Origin: Acidobacteriota bacterium | GTDB lineage: Bacteria; Acidobacteriota; UBA4820; DSQY01 | Direction: 5' to 3' | DNA length: 58,815 nt | NCBI GenBank assembly: GCA_040752915.1 | Contig: JBFMHB010000009.1 | Span: 1 to 58,815 of the forward strand | Shown: piece after piece, positions 17,071 through 26,356 of the stretch | How the letters are laid out: each line of letters starts with the position of its first letter | Position numbering within the stretch: position 1 is the first letter of the stretch | Made by a program: the position numbers and the translations under genes | Notes under the pieces: generated by a model | The model's database searches: none | The model's input: the letters and a program-made list of their open reading frames with translations, nothing else | What the model was told of the DNA's origin: nothing

Positions 17071-18837
17071 GTGGCGCTGGACGTAAAAACGCTGATCTTT
17101 TGCAACTTCCTCCTCGGCACCTTCCTGGTGGTCCTGCTCTTGATGTACCGGGCGCGTCAGAGGACGTGTCCGGGCTATCTCGCCTGGGTCTTCGGCACGG
17201 CGCTCCAGATGCTGGGTCTCCTGTCCCTCGCCGTGCGGGAGGCGGTCCCCCTCCTTCCCGGCGTCCTGGTGACGAACGCATGTATTTACTTCGGCATGGT
17301 TCTCGAACTGGAGGGGGCCCTCCGGTTCGTGCGGGACACGAGGGCCTCCCGCCTGTGGTACTGGAGCGCCATTCCCTTTCTTCTTCTCCAGGGGTGGCTC
17401 GCGGTGGGGCGCGACGAGGTCGTCCTTCGAAGCCTCGTGGTGGCCGTCTGCATCGCCTGGGTCAGCTTCCGAATCAGTTGGGTCTTTCTGGCCGGACAGG
17501 GGTGGACGAACCACCTCTACCGTCTCTTCGCGGTCCTGTACGTCCTCATGGGCGCGGCCGTCCTGGTTCGGGCCCTCCTATGGATGACCAACCCGTCCCA
17601 CGGCCTTTTTGATTCGCCGTACTTCCACACGGCCTACTTCTCCCTGACCCTCGTGGCGGCGACGGGCGGCTCCATCTGCTACATCCTCCTGACGAGCCAG
17701 CGCCTGGAGCAGGAGGTGCGGACAGGGGAGGAACGCTTCCGGCGGCTCGTGGAGGCGTCCACCATGGGCATCGTGTTCTTGAGGGAGGAGGCGGGCGGGG
17801 GGCTTGTCCTCACGGGGGTCAACCCCGCCGCGTGCGGAATCCTCCATCTTTCCGAGGATCAAATGGTCGGGAAACCTCTGCGGGAGGTGTTCACCGGCGA
17901 AGCCGCCGGAGAGATGGAAGCGGCCTACCTGAACACGTGCCGCACGGGCCAACCCCTCCACCTCGTGGGGGCCGAGTACCGGGACTCGCGCGTCGCCGGG
18001 TTCTTCGACGTTTTCGCCTACAGGACCGGTCCAGGCCGGGTGGCCGTGCTCTTCAACGACGTGTCCGAAAGGAAGCGTTTGGAAGCCGAGCGCCTGGCGC
18101 TCCAGGCCCGGGAACACCACGTATCCATGGTGGAAAACCAGGGCCGGCTCGTGCAGGGGCTCGCCCACGAAATCCGGAACCCCCTCTTCGCGCTCCACAC
18201 CAACACCCTGGCGGCGATCCGGGCGGCCAAGGAAGGGAAGGACGGCGCGCCCTTCACGGGCTTCGTGGAAGAACAGGTCCGCCGCCTCGACGCGCTCTTG
18301 CGTGACCTGATGGAATTGGGCCGGCGGCCCGAGGCGGGCGAGGAAATCCTGGACCTGCCGGCGCTCGTCCGGGCGACGGCGGCCTCGGTGGGGGAGTCGA
18401 GTCTTCCGAAGGGGAGGACCGTTCGCATGCGGACTCCGGAGGGTTCCGTCCGCGTCCGGGGGGACGCGCCTACCCTGAGTCGGGCCTTCTCGCACCTTCT
18501 GGAAAACGCCCTGGACTTCACGCCTGCCGGAGAGGCGGTGGAGGTGTCGGTATCCACCGAGGGAGACCGGGCCAAGGTGGAGATCCGCGACCGGGGTCCA
18601 GGGATCCGGCAAGACGTCCAGGGCTCCCTCTTCGAGCCCTTTGTGACGAGCCGGACGGGCCACACGGGGCTCGGTCTGGCCCTGGCGCGCCACTACCTGC
18701 GGTCCCACGGGGGAGAGCTTTCGGGCAGGAACCGCGAGCCGGGGCCAGGAGCCATATTCACGATCACCCTCCCGCTTGGCCCGGAGTCCCCCGAGGCCGG
18801 CGCGGCGGCCGAGCCGAGCCGGGAAGCCAGCGGATGA
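17071..18837 (+). CDS. Membrane PAS histidine kinase with seven-helix sensor
   Basis: A 588-residue sensor kinase starting at GTG 17071 after GGAGG. Seven hydrophobic helices fill about 1-210. A PAS domain follows (about 215-330, ending NDVSERKRLEAERL), then HisKA with H366 (GLAHEIRNPLFALHTN) and a HATPase (about 440-575; N-box HLLENALDF, DRGPGIRQDV, GHTGLGLALARHYL). No receiver domain or adjacent response regulator is present, so the partner is unknown. Its stop overlaps the ATG of the transporter (ATGA at 18834), so the two are translationally coupled, and the kinase may sense or regulate something linked to transport. Confidence 0.9.
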   Translation: MALDVKTLIFCNFLLGTFLVVLLLMYRARQRTCPGYLAWVFGTALQMLGLLSLAVREAVPLLPGVLVTNACIYFGMVLELEGALRFVRDTRASRLWYWSAIPFLLLQGWLAVGRDEVVLRSLVVAVCIAWVSFRISWVFLAGQGWTNHLYRLFAVLYVLMGAAVLVRALLWMTNPSHGLFDSPYFHTAYFSLTLVAATGGSICYILLTSQRLEQEVRTGEERFRRLVEASTMGIVFLREEAGGGLVLTGVNPAACGILHLSEDQMVGKPLREVFTGEAAGEMEAAYLNTCRTGQPLHLVGAEYRDSRVAGFFDVFAYRTGPGRVAVLFNDVSERKRLEAERLALQAREHHVSMVENQGRLVQGLAHEIRNPLFALHTNTLAAIRAAKEGKDGAPFTGFVEEQVRRLDALLRDLMELGRRPEAGEEILDLPALVRATAASVGESSLPKGRTVRMRTPEGSVRVRGDAPTLSRAFSHLLENALDFTPAGEAVEVSVSTEGDRAKVEIRDRGPGIRQDVQGSLFEPFVTSRTGHTGLGLALARHYLRSHGGELSGRNREPGPGAIFTITLPLGPESPEAGAAAEPSREASG

Positions 18838-20171
18838 AAGAAGGGGAGTGCGCCGCCGAGGATGGGAAGGTCCGCCTGACCCCCGGGCGGATTTTCCGCT
18901 TCTGGTATCCCCTGGCCCTGACGTGGCTCATGATGTCCCTCGAAGGGCCCTACCTGGCGGCCATCCTGGCGCGCCTGGAGAACCCCGTGCCCAACCTGGC
19001 GGCCTACGGCGTGGCCTTCGTGCTGGCCATGCTCTTCGAGTCGCCCATCATCATGCTCCTGAGCGCCTCCACGGCTCTCGTGGCGGATCGGGAGAGCTAT
19101 CGGCGCCTGAGAAACTTCACCTTTCTTCTCAGCGGCGCCTCCACGATTCTCATGGCCGTACTGGCTCTCCCTCCCGTATTCGGTCCCTTCGCACGGGATC
19201 TCCTCGGGCTTCCGGAGGAGGTGGCGGAGCTGGCGCACCGGGCCGTCGTCGTGCTCCTGCCCTGGCCCGCGGCCATCGGATACCGCCGCTTTTACAACGG
19301 CGTGGTGATCCGGAGCGGGCGAACCCGGCGGGTGGCCGTGGGCACCGCCGTGCGGATCGGGGCCATGGGCGCCGCCATGGTGCTCTTCGGTGTCGCCTTG
19401 AATCTGGACGGGGCCGTGGCGGGCGCCTCGGCCCTGGCCACCGGCGTGCTGGTGGAGGCCGTGGCGAGCCGGCTCATGGCCCGCCCCTCCTTGAAGGACC
19501 TCGCGGAGGAGGGGCCGCCTGGAGACCCCCCGCCCACCTACGGTGCCATCGCCCGGTTCTATTATCCCCTGGCCTTGACGGCGATCATCTTTCTCGCCGT
19601 CCACCCCATCGTCACCCTCTTCCTCGGGCGCGGGCGCCTTCCGCTCGAGTCGCTTGCGGCCCTTCCGGTGGTCAACGCCCTGGTCTTCCTCTTCGGAAGC
19701 GCGGGCATCTCCTACCAGGAGGTGGCCATCGCCCTCATGGGCCGGAGGAAGGAGCACTTTCCTGAGCTGAGCCGCTTCGCCGTGGTCTTGGGGACCGTCC
19801 TGGTGGCCCTCTTCGCGTCCATCGTCTTCACCCCGTTAGCGAACGTCTGGTTCGTGAAGGTCTCGGGCCTGACGGAAGACCTCCTGGCGGTGGCCCTCCC
19901 GGCTTCCCGGATCCTCGTGATCCAGCCCGCCTTGACCCTGGCCCTGGCCTTCCTCCGGTCCATCCTGGTGGTGGACCGGACCACGGCGCCGGCCACCTGG
20001 GCCACCGTTGTGGAGGTGTCGGGGATCGTGCTCGGGCTCAGCCTGGGCATCTTCCTGTGGGATTGGGTGGGCGTCGTGGCGGCGGCGGCGGGGTACGTGC
20101 TGGGCCGGTCCGCCGCCACCGCCTACATCGCCTTTCCCGCTTGTCGGGCCCTTCCGGGCCGCCAGGGATGA
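18834..20171 (+). CDS. MATE/ANK-like multidrug-oligosaccharide-lipid superfamily transporter
   Basis: A 445-residue integral membrane protein with about 12 hydrophobic helices in two halves, each opening with a similar FRFWYPLALTW or ARFYYPLALTA segment. This internal repeat is typical of MOP flippases. The RF(W/Y)YPLALT starts resemble bacterial relatives of the ANKH progressive ankylosis protein (ATP/pyrophosphate/citrate export in animals), but that match rests on remembered pattern only. Substrate is unassigned. It overlaps the histidine kinase gene by 4 bp, and a UUCG-capped hairpin lies 50 bp after the stop (20220-20236). Confidence 0.75.
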   Translation: MKEGECAAEDGKVRLTPGRIFRFWYPLALTWLMMSLEGPYLAAILARLENPVPNLAAYGVAFVLAMLFESPIIMLLSASTALVADRESYRRLRNFTFLLSGASTILMAVLALPPVFGPFARDLLGLPEEVAELAHRAVVVLLPWPAAIGYRRFYNGVVIRSGRTRRVAVGTAVRIGAMGAAMVLFGVALNLDGAVAGASALATGVLVEAVASRLMARPSLKDLAEEGPPGDPPPTYGAIARFYYPLALTAIIFLAVHPIVTLFLGRGRLPLESLAALPVVNALVFLFGSAGISYQEVAIALMGRRKEHFPELSRFAVVLGTVLVALFASIVFTPLANVWFVKVSGLTEDLLAVALPASRILVIQPALTLALAFLRSILVVDRTTAPATWATVVEVSGIVLGLSLGIFLWDWVGVVAAAAGYVLGRSAATAYIAFPACRALPGRQG

Positions 20172-20277
20172 CGACACGGGTCTGCAACCTTGGCGGGCGG
20201 CTTCCCGTAAACGACCTTTCCGGCCTTCGGGCCGAAGACCCTCTGTCGGGTCGGTCGAGAATCGAGAGGAGAGCGGA

Positions 20278-21807
20278 ATGAGAAAGGTCGAGCGCAGGGA
20301 CTTCATCAAGGTGGCGGGTACGGGCCTCGGCGCCTTCGCCGTCTCGGGCCTCTTTTCGGACCGGCTCGCCGCGGACCGGGCGGTCGTGCCGGCCGGGACG
20401 GTCCTTCAGACGCAGTTCGGAGTGGCCGTCGAAGACGCCAGAAAGGTGCTGGAGGCGGCCCTCTCGCGAGGAGCGGACTTCGCGGAGATCTATTTTGAGC
20501 ACAAGATCGCCGGCTCCCTGACGGTGGAAGACGACATCGTCAAGGAATCGGCGGAGGAAGTCGTCCACGGCGCCGGGGTCCGCGTCCTGAAGGGGCCCCA
20601 GTGGGGCTACGGCTACACCAGCGATCTGTCCCTCGAGGCCATGAAGGGGGCGGCGGTGGCCGCGGCCTCGGTGGCCGAGGCCGCAGCGGGCGCGCGGGTG
20701 GTGCCCTTCTCTCCGCAGGAGGCGGGGCGAAGGATCTATTCCCTCGAAGGCCCCGTGGCGAAGGCCGAACTGCCGGCCAAGATCGCCCTCGTCAAGGAAG
20801 CCTACGCGGCCGCCTTGGCCTACGACAAGCGCGTCATCAAGGCTTCCGCCACCCTGCTCGACGAATGGCAGAGCGTGGCCATCGTCAACAGCGAGGGGCT
20901 CCTTACGAGCGACACGCGGCCCCAGACCCGCCTCATCGTCCGCGCCACGGCCGAGCAGAACGGCGAGCGCAGCACGGGAGCGGGGAGCGCCGGCGGGCGC
21001 GTGGGCATGGCCTTCTACGGCCAGGAAGGGACGCGCCCCAAGGACGTGGGGGTGGAGGCGGCCCGGGAAGCGATCACCCTCCTCGGCGCGGTGAACGCCC
21101 AGGCCGGCGAGCAGGCGGTGGTGCTTGGACGGGGCCAGTCCGGCGTCATGGTCCACGAGGCCGTGGGCCACCCCCTGGAGGCGGACGGGAACTGGAAGAA
21201 GACCTCCATCATGTGGGACAAGCTCGGCCAGATGGTGGCGACGCCCGTGGTGACGATTTACGACGACGCCACGATCCCCGGCTTCCGGGGCAGCCTGGCC
21301 CTGGACGACGAGGGCACTCCCACGCGCCCCGTGACCCTCATCGAGAAGGGGAAGCTCGTCGGCTTCCTCCATGACCGCCTCTCGGCGCGGATCATGAAAC
21401 TGGAGCGCAACGGCCACGGCCGGCGGGATTCCTACCGCAGTCCCGCCATCCCCCGCATGTGCAACACGGTCCTCGCCAAGGGGGAGACGCCGCCCGAGGA
21501 GATCCTCCGCTCGGTGAAGAAAGGGTTCTACGCGCAGACCTACCAGGGGGGGATGGTGCAGGGAACGGGGAAGTTCACCTTCTCCGTGAACCTCGGATAC
21601 CTCATCGAGGACGGAAAGCTGACCCGGCCCGTGAAGAACGCCACCCTCATCGGCACCAACGTCCAGATCCTGAAGGACATCGAAATGGTCGGCAACGACA
21701 TGGACTTTTTCCTGGGCAATTGCGGCAAGGGGGGCCAGTGGGCCACCGTCACGGCCGGAACGCCCACCCTCAAGATCCGCAGCATGACCGTGGGAGGCAG
21801 GGCATGA
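20278..21807 (+). CDS. tldD: TldD-family metalloprotease subunit with Tat signal
   Basis: A 509-residue TldD homologue. ATG 20278 follows GAGAGGAGAG; upstream frame overlaps the transporter and lacks protein-like features. The zinc site is visible as H293-E294-x3-H298 (MVHEAVGHPLEAD) with the conserved C482 (NCGKGGQ). The N-terminus MRKVERRDFIKVAG, followed by a hydrophobic stretch, is a twin-arginine signal, so export across the inner membrane is predicted. TldD pairs with PmbA/TldE to degrade or trim unfolded peptides and modified peptide natural products. pmbA follows with a 4-bp overlap. An exported TldD with an unsignalled PmbA partner is odd. Confidence 0.92.
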   Translation: MRKVERRDFIKVAGTGLGAFAVSGLFSDRLAADRAVVPAGTVLQTQFGVAVEDARKVLEAALSRGADFAEIYFEHKIAGSLTVEDDIVKESAEEVVHGAGVRVLKGPQWGYGYTSDLSLEAMKGAAVAAASVAEAAAGARVVPFSPQEAGRRIYSLEGPVAKAELPAKIALVKEAYAAALAYDKRVIKASATLLDEWQSVAIVNSEGLLTSDTRPQTRLIVRATAEQNGERSTGAGSAGGRVGMAFYGQEGTRPKDVGVEAAREAITLLGAVNAQAGEQAVVLGRGQSGVMVHEAVGHPLEADGNWKKTSIMWDKLGQMVATPVVTIYDDATIPGFRGSLALDDEGTPTRPVTLIEKGKLVGFLHDRLSARIMKLERNGHGRRDSYRSPAIPRMCNTVLAKGETPPEEILRSVKKGFYAQTYQGGMVQGTGKFTFSVNLGYLIEDGKLTRPVKNATLIGTNVQILKDIEMVGNDMDFFLGNCGKGGQWATVTAGTPTLKIRSMTVGGRA

Positions 21808-23144
21808 GCGCGAACACGCAGGATCCCCGGGCCCTCGCCGAAGGGCTCGTGGAGTTCGGGAAGCGCAAGGGGGCCTCGGACGTGGAGGTCTCCGTCGAGG
21901 AGACCAAGGAATTCCGGGTCAGCGTGAGGGACCAGAGCGTGGAGAGCCTCCAGCAGTCGGACTCCCGAACCCTGTCCCTGCGGGTCTTCGTGGAGGGAAG
22001 GACGGCGAGCGCCTCCTCCACCGACTTGGCCCAAGAGACCGTCGAGGGCCTTCTGGAGCGGGCCGTCGGCCGGGCCCGGCTGTCGGAACCGGATCCCTAC
22101 GCCGGCCTTCCCGAAAAGGAGGACCTGTCCTTCGACGAATCGGCCCTCAAAATGTACGACCCTGAGACGTCCGCCCTTCCCGCCCACAAGAAAGTGGAGG
22201 CGGCCCTGAAGACCGAGGCGGCGGGGCTCAAAGACCCTCGGATGAAGAAGAGCCTCGGCGCCAATTACGGTTCAGCGGAGCAGACCTTTCATCTCGCCAA
22301 TTCGCGCGGCGTTTCGGCCTCCTACCGGCAATCCGGAGTCTGGGCCGGGTGCTATTTCCAGGCGGGGGAGGGGGACAACCTCATCCAGGACGGGTGGACG
22401 GACGGCTCCGTGACCGTTTCGGGCCTGATGGCGCCCGAGGCCATCGCCGCCAAGGCCGTGGGGCGCGTGGCGCGCCTGGTGGGGGCCCGCAAGGTGGAAA
22501 CCCAGGAGGTCCCCGTCGTCCTCGAACCCACCATGACGGCCTGGCTCCTTCGTTTTCTCTCCGAATGCGTGTCCGGCTTTGCCGTCGCGCGCAAGCGATC
22601 CTTCCTGGCGGGCAAGCTCGGGGAGCCGGTCTGCGCCCCCAACCTGAGCGTCGTGGACGACGGGCTCATTCCCGGAGGTCCCGGCACCCGGCCTTTCGAC
22701 GCCGAGGGAGTCCCCACTCGCAGGACGCCCATCCTTGCGGGGGGCGTCCTCCAGAACTACCTCCTGGACACCTACCACGCCAAGAAGTTGGGCCTCAGGT
22801 CCAACGGCCACGCCGGCGGGACCACGAACCTCATTCTGGAGGCGGGGCCCTCCTCCCCGGAGGAGATCCTCAAGTCCGTCGAGAAGGGCCTCCTGCTCAC
22901 GGGCACCTTGGGGCAGGGCACGGTGGCCACAACGGGAGACATTTCCGTGGGCGCCTTCGGCCTCTGGATCGAAAAAGGGGAAATCGCGTATCCCGTGGCG
23001 GAGGTCACCCTTTCGGGCAACCTTGGAGAGATCCTCAAGTCCGTGGAACGCGTCGGCAGCGACCTCGAGCTGCGCCGCGCCGTGGCGGGGCCCACCGTGA
23101 AGATCGCCTCCTTGACCGTGGGCGGAAAGGCCTCGAAGGCCTGA
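21804..23144 (+). CDS. pmbA: PmbA/TldE family subunit
   Basis: A 446-residue PmbA homologue starting in ATGA overlap with tldD, with GGGAGG upstream. Family features are the N-terminal DVEVSVEETKEFRVSVRD segment, NSRGVSASYRQSGVW, the NGHAGGTTNL motif and the C-terminal GDISVGAFGLWIEKGEI region. As in the family, it lacks the HExxxH zinc motif and acts as the non-catalytic partner of TldD. No signal peptide is visible, in contrast to the Tat-signal TldD. It ends 22 bp before the promoter of the metal-efflux operon. Confidence 0.93.
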   Translation: MSANTQDPRALAEGLVEFGKRKGASDVEVSVEETKEFRVSVRDQSVESLQQSDSRTLSLRVFVEGRTASASSTDLAQETVEGLLERAVGRARLSEPDPYAGLPEKEDLSFDESALKMYDPETSALPAHKKVEAALKTEAAGLKDPRMKKSLGANYGSAEQTFHLANSRGVSASYRQSGVWAGCYFQAGEGDNLIQDGWTDGSVTVSGLMAPEAIAAKAVGRVARLVGARKVETQEVPVVLEPTMTAWLLRFLSECVSGFAVARKRSFLAGKLGEPVCAPNLSVVDDGLIPGGPGTRPFDAEGVPTRRTPILAGGVLQNYLLDTYHAKKLGLRSNGHAGGTTNLILEAGPSSPEEILKSVEKGLLLTGTLGQGTVATTGDISVGAFGLWIEKGEIAYPVAEVTLSGNLGEILKSVERVGSDLELRRAVAGPTVKIASLTVGGKASKA

Positions 23145-23166
23145 GAACCGATTCCGCAGGGTTCGT

Positions 23167-23195
23167 TTGACGGTCTCCGATCGGCGTGCTATGTT
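23167..23195 (+). promoter_or_regulatory. Promoter of the metal-efflux operon
   Basis: TTGACG, 17-bp spacer, TATGTT, about 24 bp before ATG 23219. Confidence 0.7.
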
Positions 23196-23218
23196 GCACC
23201 GCTCATGGAGTGCTTCGC

Positions 23219-23671
23219 ATGAAGCGAGTCGGATGCGCGGCGGCAGTCTTGGTGGTGACCCTCTGGGGTTGCTGGACCGCCGCGCCCCGTGTCTGGTGCA
23301 GCGCGCCCGGAGGCCATGGCGCTGTGGAATTCCTTTTCTCGGTCTGCTGCCAGGATCCGGCCCCCGCCTGTCCTTCCGGGACCGATCCCGATGGTCTCCC
23401 GGAGGCCGCGGAACCCGGATGCCGCCCGGTTCCGGAATCGTCCGCCGTCCCCATCGGTGAGGCCGGGTGCACCGACACCCTTCTCGCTTCGCTCCTTTTG
23501 CGGACAGATCGCGGCCCGGTTCTCCCCACGCCCGCGTGCGGAGGGGGCTTGGGGATCGGCGGGCGGGCGCCGTCCACGACCGTCCCGCTCGGCGCCTTGG
23601 AGGTTCTCGGCTTCCTCCGAGACGAATCGCCGCCTTCCTGCCGGGGCTTTCGGGTCTCCCTCCGGATCTAG
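23219..23671 (+). CDS. Cys-rich exported leader protein of the metal-efflux operon
   Basis: A 150-residue protein with a signal peptide (MKRVGCAAAVLVVTLWG, then CWTAA) and about ten cysteines, including WCSAPGGHGAVEFLFSVCC and GCTDTLLAS. Small exported proteins with a GH...CC...C pattern occur as first genes of some czc-type operons, and this one lies directly between the operon promoter and czcC. A periplasmic metal-binding or sensing role is inferred. ATG 23219 follows GGAG at 9 bp and is preferred over an in-frame ATG 11 codons earlier, which precedes the signal peptide and overlaps the -10. No named family is recognised. Confidence 0.65.
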   Translation: MKRVGCAAAVLVVTLWGCWTAAPRVWCSAPGGHGAVEFLFSVCCQDPAPACPSGTDPDGLPEAAEPGCRPVPESSAVPIGEAGCTDTLLASLLLRTDRGPVLPTPACGGGLGIGGRAPSTTVPLGALEVLGFLRDESPPSCRGFRVSLRI

Positions 23672-23752
23672 CATCCCCCTGCGCCGTCCACGTGTTCCCG
23701 CGCCCGGGGGCTCCTCGCCTTCCGGGATGGACACCGGTTGCAGGAGCGAAAA

Positions 23753-25033
23753 ATGGTCCGGTTCCGTTGCTTACCCTTGATTTGGATCTCCTTCTTGACC
23801 GCCCTGGTCTCGGCCGCGCAAGCGCCTTCGGCCGGAGAATCCACCCGAGCGGTCACCCTCGAGGAATGCAAGGAGATCGCCCTTCGGCACAGCCCTGACC
23901 TCGCCTCCGCCTCCGCCGCGCTGAGGGCGGCGCGAGGCGCGGCCCGTCTGGCGCGGGGCCTGTCCAATCCCACTCTGGAGGTCGGCCGAGACGATTTTGG
24001 GGGCCAGAGTCCGTCCATCGAAAGGGCGCCCCTCGAATCCATCGGCCTCTCCCAGACAGTCCGCCTGGGAGGGAAACGGCGGGCCGAAGCGGAGGCCGCC
24101 GATTCGGCACGGGCCGCCGCGGAGGAGGAATACCGCCGGCGGAGGCTGGACCTCCTGGCGGAGGTGGAGAGGGAATTCGCGCGATGGCTGGGCGCACAGG
24201 CGAGCGAACGGATCGCCGCCGAAAACCTGGACACGGCCCGGGCGGTGCGCGAGGCGGTTCTTTCTCTCGTGGAGGCCGGCGAGGCATCGGCCATCGAGGC
24301 CGTCAAAGCCCAGAACGAGATGGACCTGGCGGAAATCGATCTCCGCGGGGCGGAACGTGAGCGCACCCTTGCGAGGGAACGGCTCGCCAGGGTGCTGGGA
24401 ATGGACGCGGCGGGTCTCGGTTCCGCCGCGGGAGAACTCCCTGAGAGGGCTGAAGTGCCCGATGAAGCCGCCGTTCTCTCCGCCGTAGAGGGGCTTCCGG
24501 ACCTGGGCCGGTGGAGGGAGGAAGCCAGACGCCTGGAGGCCACCGTCGATCGCGCCCGGCGCGAGGCGATACCGGATCCGACTTTCTCCTTTGGAGTGAA
24601 GCGATACACGGTTACGCGCGAGAGGGCCTATTTCGCCTCGGTCTCCATCCCGCTCCCCCTCCTGAACCGCAACCGCGGGGGGGTCATCGAGGCCTCCGCG
24701 AGACTGGACCAGGGACGCATGGAATGGCGCGCGGAGGAGCTTCGCCTTCGAACTTCGGCGTCGGCGGCGCGTTCGGCGCTCCGGAGCTCCGCCGCGGAGG
24801 TGGAGGCGCTTCGGGATCGAATCCTTCCCAACGCGGAGCGCGTCTACGCCGCCGTCCACGAGGGCTACCGGCGGGGGAAATTCCGGCTTCTGGACCTTTT
24901 GGAGGCCCGTCGGTCCCTGGCGGCCCTTCGTTTGCGGTTTGTCGATGCCCGAATTCGACTCAGCCTGGCCAAAACGGACCTGGACCGCCTGACCGGAGCC
25001 CAGGACGCGGCGTCGGAGGAGACTGAACCATGA
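23753..25033 (+). CDS. czcC: TolC-type outer-membrane factor of a Czc efflux pump
   Basis: A 426-residue outer-membrane efflux protein. ATG 23753 follows AGGAG at 6 bp and begins the signal peptide (MVRFRCLPLIWISFL, cleavage near VSA-AQA). A TTG five codons upstream precedes the site badly. The two OEP repeats show typical long helical blocks and the LSNPTLEV and GLSQTVRLGGKRRAEAEAA segments. It forms the outer-membrane channel of a CBA tripartite complex with the two downstream genes. Its stop overlaps the czcB ATG by 4 bp. Confidence 0.88.
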   Translation: MVRFRCLPLIWISFLTALVSAAQAPSAGESTRAVTLEECKEIALRHSPDLASASAALRAARGAARLARGLSNPTLEVGRDDFGGQSPSIERAPLESIGLSQTVRLGGKRRAEAEAADSARAAAEEEYRRRRLDLLAEVEREFARWLGAQASERIAAENLDTARAVREAVLSLVEAGEASAIEAVKAQNEMDLAEIDLRGAERERTLARERLARVLGMDAAGLGSAAGELPERAEVPDEAAVLSAVEGLPDLGRWREEARRLEATVDRARREAIPDPTFSFGVKRYTVTRERAYFASVSIPLPLLNRNRGGVIEASARLDQGRMEWRAEELRLRTSASAARSALRSSAAEVEALRDRILPNAERVYAAVHEGYRRGKFRLLDLLEARRSLAALRLRFVDARIRLSLAKTDLDRLTGAQDAASEETEP

Positions 25034-26346
25034 ACGGAAAGACCTGGCCTGTAGCTCCCCTGGCGTGCCTGGCCTGCGCGACGATTCTCTCGCTCGCATC
25101 CGGTTGCGGGGGAGGGGGAGTCTCCGCGAGGGCGGACCACGCGCAGGCGGGTGCCCCCGAGGCGGAGCGCTCGGACCTGGACCGCACCGTGGAGGAGCTG
25201 AAGTCCGAACGGTGCGAACACGAAATCCCCGCCTACACGTGCGACGAATGCCGCTACGAGGTGGGCGTGGCGAAGGTACCCCGCGAAATCCTGGATCCAC
25301 GGGAGGGGGGTACGGTGGAGACGGTTCGGGCCGGGGTTCGCGAGGTGGGTGGAGGAAGGGACCTGAACGGGGAGGTCCAGCTCGACGCGGAACGGTCCGT
25401 GTTCGTCGGCCCGGTAGTGCCCGGCACAGTCCGGAGCATCCTGGTGGATGTGGGCGAACGGGTTTCGGAGGGGCAGGTCCTCTACCAGGTGGATAGCCCC
25501 GAGCTTCGCCGGACGAAGGCGGAGTATGCGCGTTCGGCTTCCGCGCTGGATCTCGCCCGGGCGACGGAGCGACGGGAGTCCGACCTCTTCGCGAAGGGGA
25601 TCTGCCCCGAGCGGGACCTCCTCGAAGCCCGGGCCGCCCTTCGGATGGCCGAGGCCGAGCACGGGGCGGCGGCAGGGGCGCTGGTCAGCATGGGAATGAC
25701 AGACCGGGACCTTTCCACGCTCGCTCGCTCACCCGATTCCTCCGGTCTCATGCCCGTCCGCGCTCCCTTCTCCGGAGTCGTCCTCGAGCGTTCCCTGAGC
25801 CTGGGCGCCCTGGTTCAACCGGGGGACCGGGCGCTCCTGCTCGCCGACACCTCGCGCATGTGGGTTCAAACGACGCTGTACGAACAGGATTTTGCCGCCC
25901 TCCTGGCGGCCCCTCCCGGAGAACCCGTGGCGGCGGAGGTCACCCTCGCCGCCTATCGGGGGCGCGTTTTCAAGGGCCGGGTCGAACGGGTGGGCGGAAC
26001 GATGGACGAGGCCACCCGCACGGCCACCGCGAGGGTCGTCGTGGACAACCCGGACAACCTTCTGCGGGCGGGAATGTTCGCCCGTGTGAAACTCCGGCTC
26101 GACACCAGGGGAGGGCTCGCCCTTCCCGAGGAGTCCATCCTCGAAGACGAGGGGCGCTTTTTCGCGTTTGTTCACTTGGAGGGCCCTTATTTCATCCGCC
26201 GGCCCGTCACCCCGGGCAGGAGGGAGGGGGGATGGGTGGAGGTCCTCGCCGGGGTTTCGCCCGGGGAGACGGTGGTCTCCAGGGGCGCGTTCCTCTTGAA
26301 GTCGGACGTCTTGCGCTCCAAGATGGGCGCCGGATGCGCGGACTGA
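25030..26346 (+). CDS. czcB: Periplasmic adaptor lipoprotein of a Czc efflux pump
   Basis: A 438-residue membrane-fusion protein. A lipobox (ASGC, about 23-26) predicts inner-membrane lipidation. After it comes a Cys/His block (CEHEIPAYTCDECRYEVGV, about 62-80) found in CzcB-like adaptors and likely to bind metal. Then the lipoyl/barrel-sandwich parts (GTVRSILVDVGERVSEGQVL and APFSGVVLERSLSLGALVQPG), a hairpin and the beta-barrel domain. It bridges CzcA to the outer-membrane factor. It overlaps czcC by 4 bp, with 10 bp to czcA. Confidence 0.9.
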   Translation: MNGKTWPVAPLACLACATILSLASGCGGGGVSARADHAQAGAPEAERSDLDRTVEELKSERCEHEIPAYTCDECRYEVGVAKVPREILDPREGGTVETVRAGVREVGGGRDLNGEVQLDAERSVFVGPVVPGTVRSILVDVGERVSEGQVLYQVDSPELRRTKAEYARSASALDLARATERRESDLFAKGICPERDLLEARAALRMAEAEHGAAAGALVSMGMTDRDLSTLARSPDSSGLMPVRAPFSGVVLERSLSLGALVQPGDRALLLADTSRMWVQTTLYEQDFAALLAAPPGEPVAAEVTLAAYRGRVFKGRVERVGGTMDEATRTATARVVVDNPDNLLRAGMFARVKLRLDTRGGLALPEESILEDEGRFFAFVHLEGPYFIRRPVTPGRREGGWVEVLAGVSPGETVVSRGAFLLKSDVLRSKMGAGCAD

Positions 26347-26356
26347 GGCGGCGGCC

